This document shows, in pieces, positions 14,987 to 17,771 of a stretch of 17,771 nucleotides of DNA; position 1 is the first letter of the stretch; every line of letters begins with the position of its first letter. The DNA lies in contig CALBUZ010000028.1 in the NCBI GenBank assembly GCA_937969105.1, positions 1 through 17,771 on the forward strand, written 5' to 3'. A model generated the notes under the pieces. That model was not told the DNA's origin. It saw nothing but the letters and a program-made list of their open reading frames with translations, and searched no databases. The stretch comes from an uncultured Collinsella sp. GTDB taxonomy: Bacteria; Actinomycetota; Coriobacteriia; Coriobacteriales; Coriobacteriaceae. The translations under genes were made by a program, and so were the position numbers.

Positions 14987-16197
14987 GCACGCGCGACCTC
15001 ATCCAAGAAGCCCTTCACTCCCTCGAGGCCAATAAGGGACGCAGCCTACTCACCATCCTGGGCATCGTCATTGGCATCGCCTCCGTCATTGCCATGACCT
15101 CGCTTATCGGCGGTATCCAAAACAGCCTGGTCAACAGCCTGGGCCTCAACGCAGCGCGTATGGTGCAGATCTATTCGTCGCAAGAGCTCACCGAATCGGA
15201 CGTTGAGAAGCTTCGCAAGATGGTGCCGCAGATCGAGCAGATCGGCATCGTGGACAGCGCCTATACCGAGTACAAGGCCGGTGACAAAAGCTATACCGTC
15301 ATGGCGCAGGGTGTCGACAGCGACATGCTCGACGCCGTGGGTGCCAGCAAGCTCGTCGCGGGACGCACCTACACCCAGGCCGAGTCCCAATCTGGCGCAC
15401 GCGTGGCGCTCATCAGCCGTGGCGGCGCCGATCAGCTGTACGGCAACGAGCAGGACGCGGTGGGCAAGACCATTAAGGTTTCCAACGGCGAGGTGCAGAT
15501 TGTCGGTGTTATCGACGGCGGCAGCGACTCCATGGGCTCGCTCACGCTATACATGCCGCGCGAGACCATCTCGGCCCTCTTTGGCGACGAGAACCCGTCG
15601 TTTCCCAGCGTAACGGCGCTCGCCACCGAGGGCACCGATATGGATGAGCTCTGCAAGACGATTGAATCCAAAGTGCGCGGAATGAAGGGCATCGCGGACG
15701 ACGACGAATATGCCAGCGTATCGGCGACCTCAATGAAAAGCGCCATCGACGCCCTCAATTCCTTTATGGGCGCGTTCTCACTCATCATGGGCGCCGTTGC
15801 CAGCATTTCGCTGCTCGTGGGCGGTATCGGCATCATGAATATGATGCTCACCAATGTGACCGAGCGTATCCGCGAGATCGGGATTCGTCGAGCTTTGGGT
15901 GCCAGCCGTCGCGATATCACCGCGCAGTTTTTGGCCGAGTCCTCGGCACTGTGCGTCACCGGTGGCCTGCTGGGTGTCCTGATTGGCTACCTGCTTGCCT
16001 GGGGTCTCGCGATGTTCGCCGCGGGTTCCGGCGTGCTCGGCGAGCTCGGTGCCAGCGGTACCATTACGCCGAGTTTTTCGATCGCCACGGTGCTGCTGGC
16101 CTTTGCGGTCTCCGTCGGCATCGGCGTCATCTTCGGCTTCTACCCCGCCCGCCGAGCAGCAAAACTCGACCCCGTCGAGTGCCTCCGCTACCAGTAA
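14983..16197 (+). CDS. MacB/FtsX-family ABC transporter permease (YknZ-like)
   Basis: The membrane subunit of the exporter, 404 residues with the MacB topology: one N-terminal helix (about 22-43, LLTILGIVIGIASVIAMTSL), a large extracytoplasmic domain (about 45-260), then three helices (about 264-288, 320-345, 365-387). Family hallmarks are GIGIMNMMLTNVTERIREIGIRRALGA after the second helix and the C-terminal PARRAAKLDPVECLRYQ. MacB-type permeases dimerise and work by mechanotransmission: ATP hydrolysis moves the outer domain, rather than passing substrate through the membrane helices. AAAGGAG (14969-14975) lies seven bases before the ATG, which overlaps the ATPase stop. A palindromic repeat begins 12-14 bases past the stop. 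No outer-membrane partner is seen, in keeping with a single-membrane cell. Confidence 0.94.
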   Translation: MSTRDLIQEALHSLEANKGRSLLTILGIVIGIASVIAMTSLIGGIQNSLVNSLGLNAARMVQIYSSQELTESDVEKLRKMVPQIEQIGIVDSAYTEYKAGDKSYTVMAQGVDSDMLDAVGASKLVAGRTYTQAESQSGARVALISRGGADQLYGNEQDAVGKTIKVSNGEVQIVGVIDGGSDSMGSLTLYMPRETISALFGDENPSFPSVTALATEGTDMDELCKTIESKVRGMKGIADDDEYASVSATSMKSAIDALNSFMGAFSLIMGAVASISLLVGGIGIMNMMLTNVTERIREIGIRRALGASRRDITAQFLAESSALCVTGGLLGVLIGYLLAWGLAMFAAGSGVLGELGASGTITPSFSIATVLLAFAVSVGIGVIFGFYPARRAAKLDPVECLRYQ

Positions 16198-16209
16198 GCC
16201 AACACCAGA

Positions 16210-16280
16210 TAAGTTGCGGTGAAATAGAGACTGTTTATGCTGCTAAAAGGCCATATCTGACCCTATTTCACCGCAACTTA
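16210..16280. repeat. 67-bp palindromic intergenic repeat, copy 2 (18-bp arms here)
   Basis: Arms TAAGTTGCGGTGAAATAG (16210-16227) and its exact reverse complement (16263-16280) flank 35 bases. The core 16212-16278 is the same length and orientation as the copy at 44-110 and shares both arms exactly. The internal sequence differs but aligns. It begins 12 bases past the permease stop codon. There is no T-run after the stem. Confidence 0.85.
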
Positions 16281-16309
16281 GATAGCGTCAGGTATAACGC
16301 TTCACCCAA

Positions 16310-16330
16310 AATCAAATTGATTCGTTGAAT
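16310..16330. promoter_or_regulatory. Possible operator palindromes at the radical SAM promoter
   Basis: AATCAA-A-TTGATT (16310-16322) is a perfect odd palindrome immediately upstream of the predicted -35, and ATTC-GTT-GAAT (16320-16330) overlaps the -35. Short AT-rich inverted repeats at this place are typical of regulator binding sites, but short ones also arise by chance. Confidence 0.3.
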
Positions 16331-16354
16331 AGACACATTGCAAATCTTTATACT
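16325..16354 (+). promoter_or_regulatory. Promoter of the radical SAM gene
   Basis: TTGAAT (16325-16330) and TATACT (16349-16354) are 18 bases apart, in an AT-rich stretch that contrasts with the neighbouring genes. It lies 58 bases before the ATG at 16413. The remainder of the 215-base gap 16198-16412 holds only the palindromic repeat and the possible operators. Confidence 0.55.
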
Positions 16355-16412
16355 TCGTTTAATCCACAAGTGGGTATTATCACACACAAAGCACACGTGA
16401 AAGGATATACCC

Positions 16413-17771
16413 ATGTCGCTTACACAGTCAGCAGAGCGTGCAGCGCTCAACAAGCTCATCGATTATCTCGACGACAACCCGCAAGAAAACATCGACAAAA
16501 TCATGGACCTCGTAAACAAACTGGTCCCCAATCGCGTATTTCCCGTACAGCGCGAGGCGTTTACCAACGTCATCAAGAGTCGCGGCAATTGGTATGACCT
16601 GATCATGCGTGTGTTCAGCCTTAATCCCCAGATGCGAACCAAGCTGCTTAAGACCCTCATTGTCGACGCTAACCTGCTTGCTTGGCCAGAGCAGGAAAAG
16701 AACCGCGAAAAGTACCAGTGCAACGTTCCGTGGGCCATCCTGCTCGACCCCACAAGTGCCTGCAACCTGCATTGCACGGGCTGCTGGGCCGCCGAGTATG
16801 GCTATAAGCAGAATCTGTCCTTCGATGACATCGACTCTATCGTCACGCAGGGCAAAGAGCTCGGCACGCACATCTACATCTATACCGGCGGCGAGCCGCT
16901 CGTCCGCAAGCACGACCTGATCAGAATTTGCGAAAAACATCAGGACTGCGTGTTTCTCTGCTTCACCAATTCCACGCTCATCGACGAGGCGTTCTGTGAT
17001 GACATGATCCGCGTTGCAAACTTTGTCCCTGCCATCAGCGCCGAGGGCAACGAGCACACCACCAACGCCCGCCGTGGCGAGGGCACGTACGAAAAGATCG
17101 AACACGCCATGAAACTTTTGCGTGAGCGAAAACTGCCGTTTGGAATCTCGACGTGCTGGACCAGCGCCAACGCCGATACCGTCGCCACCGAGGAAAACAT
17201 GGACTGGATGATTCGCGAGGGCGCGCTCTTCTGCTGGTATTTCTACTTTATGCCGGTCGGCCGCAATGCCACCAACGAGCTTATGCCCACGCCTGAGCAG
17301 CGCGAACACATGTATCATTTTATTCGCGAGATGCGAGAGAAAAAGCCCCTCTTTACCCTCGATTTCCAAAATGACGGTGAGTTCGTGGGCGGCTGTATCG
17401 CCGGCGGGCGACGCTACCTACATATCAACGCGGCGGGAGACGTGGAGCCGTGCGTTTTCATTCACTACTCCAATGCCAATATCCACGACGTAAGCCTGCT
17501 CGACGCACTTCGCTCTCCCCTCTTTATGAAGTATTACGAAGGCCAGCCTTTTAACGACAACTACCTCAAGCCTTGCCCCATGCTCGAGAACCCCGATGTG
17601 CTGCCCAAAATGGTCGCAGAGGCAGGCGCCATGAGCACCGACTTGGTAGAGAAGGAGTCTCCCGAACAACTGCGCGAGAAGACCCGTGCCGCCGCCAAAG
17701 CTTGGTCATCCGTGGCAGAGCGCATTTGGAACGACCCCAAAGATCCGCTCTACACCAAGCGCCATGACGAT
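16413..17771 (+). CDS. Radical SAM protein with SPASM-like C-terminal cysteines (open at window end)
   Basis: 453 codons are open to the last base, with no stop seen. The start at 16413 has AAAGGA (16400-16405) seven bases before it. Residues 1-105 form a helical N-terminal region of no recognised family. The radical SAM motif CNLHCTGC gives the CxxxCxxC cluster ligands Cys117, Cys121 and Cys124, and YTGGEPL (GGEP 159-162) is the SAM-binding strand. Near the C-terminus Cys328 (GGCIAGGR), Cys347 (VEPCVF) and Cys388 (KPCPML) look like a SPASM or twitch auxiliary-cluster region, as in peptide-modifying and anaerobic sulfatase-maturing enzymes. The substrate is unknown and no precursor peptide gene is visible upstream. 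It has its own promoter and is separated from the ABC operon by a palindromic repeat. The protein is probably nearly complete. Confidence 0.88.
   Translation, partial: MSLTQSAERAALNKLIDYLDDNPQENIDKIMDLVNKLVPNRVFPVQREAFTNVIKSRGNWYDLIMRVFSLNPQMRTKLLKTLIVDANLLAWPEQEKNREKYQCNVPWAILLDPTSACNLHCTGCWAAEYGYKQNLSFDDIDSIVTQGKELGTHIYIYTGGEPLVRKHDLIRICEKHQDCVFLCFTNSTLIDEAFCDDMIRVANFVPAISAEGNEHTTNARRGEGTYEKIEHAMKLLRERKLPFGISTCWTSANADTVATEENMDWMIREGALFCWYFYFMPVGRNATNELMPTPEQREHMYHFIREMREKKPLFTLDFQNDGEFVGGCIAGGRRYLHINAAGDVEPCVFIHYSNANIHDVSLLDALRSPLFMKYYEGQPFNDNYLKPCPMLENPDVLPKMVAEAGAMSTDLVEKESPEQLREKTRAAAKAWSSVAERIWNDPKDPLYTKRHDD

Noticed and set aside
16210..16280. Intrinsic terminator for the ABC operon
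   Set aside because: The stem is long but the 35-base interior is large and no T-run follows; it is better called a repeat, although it may still affect the RNA 3' end.
1..17771. CRISPR array, tRNA, rRNA or intact transposase gene
   Set aside because: No regularly spaced direct repeats, cloverleaf-like segments or transposase motifs were seen; the repeats present are isolated palindromes.

Overview
This 17.8-kb window is a compact, high-GC bacterial chromosome segment. Gene content, gene order and protein sequences suggest a Gram-positive actinobacterium of the Coriobacteriia, most like Collinsella. That placement is my inference from recognised proteins; no search was run.

Layout. (1) Positions 117-7329, minus strand: gltX, then priA-def-fmt-rsmB, a translation and replication-restart housekeeping cluster. 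fmt and rsmB share an ATGA overlap. A terminator-like hairpin separates gltX from priA. (2) Positions 7330-7595: a divergent intergenic region with a long palindrome and the gltX and metK promoters. (3) Positions 7596-12661, plus strand: metK with a strong terminator, a single-chain L-serine dehydratase, and a membrane-anchored L,D-transpeptidase, each apparently its own transcription unit. (4) Positions 12792-16197, plus strand: a tightly coupled three-gene MacA/MacB-like (YknXYZ-like) export operon of adaptor, ATPase and permease, joined by 1-base and 4-base overlaps. (5) From 16413 to the window end: a radical SAM protein with SPASM-like C-terminal cysteines, still open at the edge.

How the genes work together: gltX, fmt, def, rsmB and metK serve translation (tRNA charging, initiator formylation and deformylation, 16S rRNA methylation, SAM supply for methyl transfer and radical SAM chemistry). 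PriA restarts stalled forks. SdaA turns serine into pyruvate and ammonia. The L,D-transpeptidase and the ABC exporter act at the envelope.

The least ordinary content is non-coding. Five long palindromic elements of at least three sequence types sit between genes, at 44-110, 2653-2748, 7414-7486, 9045-9165 and 16210-16280. Two (44-110 and 16212-16278) are copies of one 67-bp family, and both lie just past a stop codon. Protein-level curiosities are a consensus sliding-clamp-binding pentapeptide at the extreme N-terminus of PriA, a Cys-rich C-terminal tail on an ACT-containing fused serine dehydratase, and an altered SAM-binding motif in RsmB. I did not find a convincing wholly new multi-gene system, a CRISPR array, a tRNA or rRNA gene, or an intact transposase.
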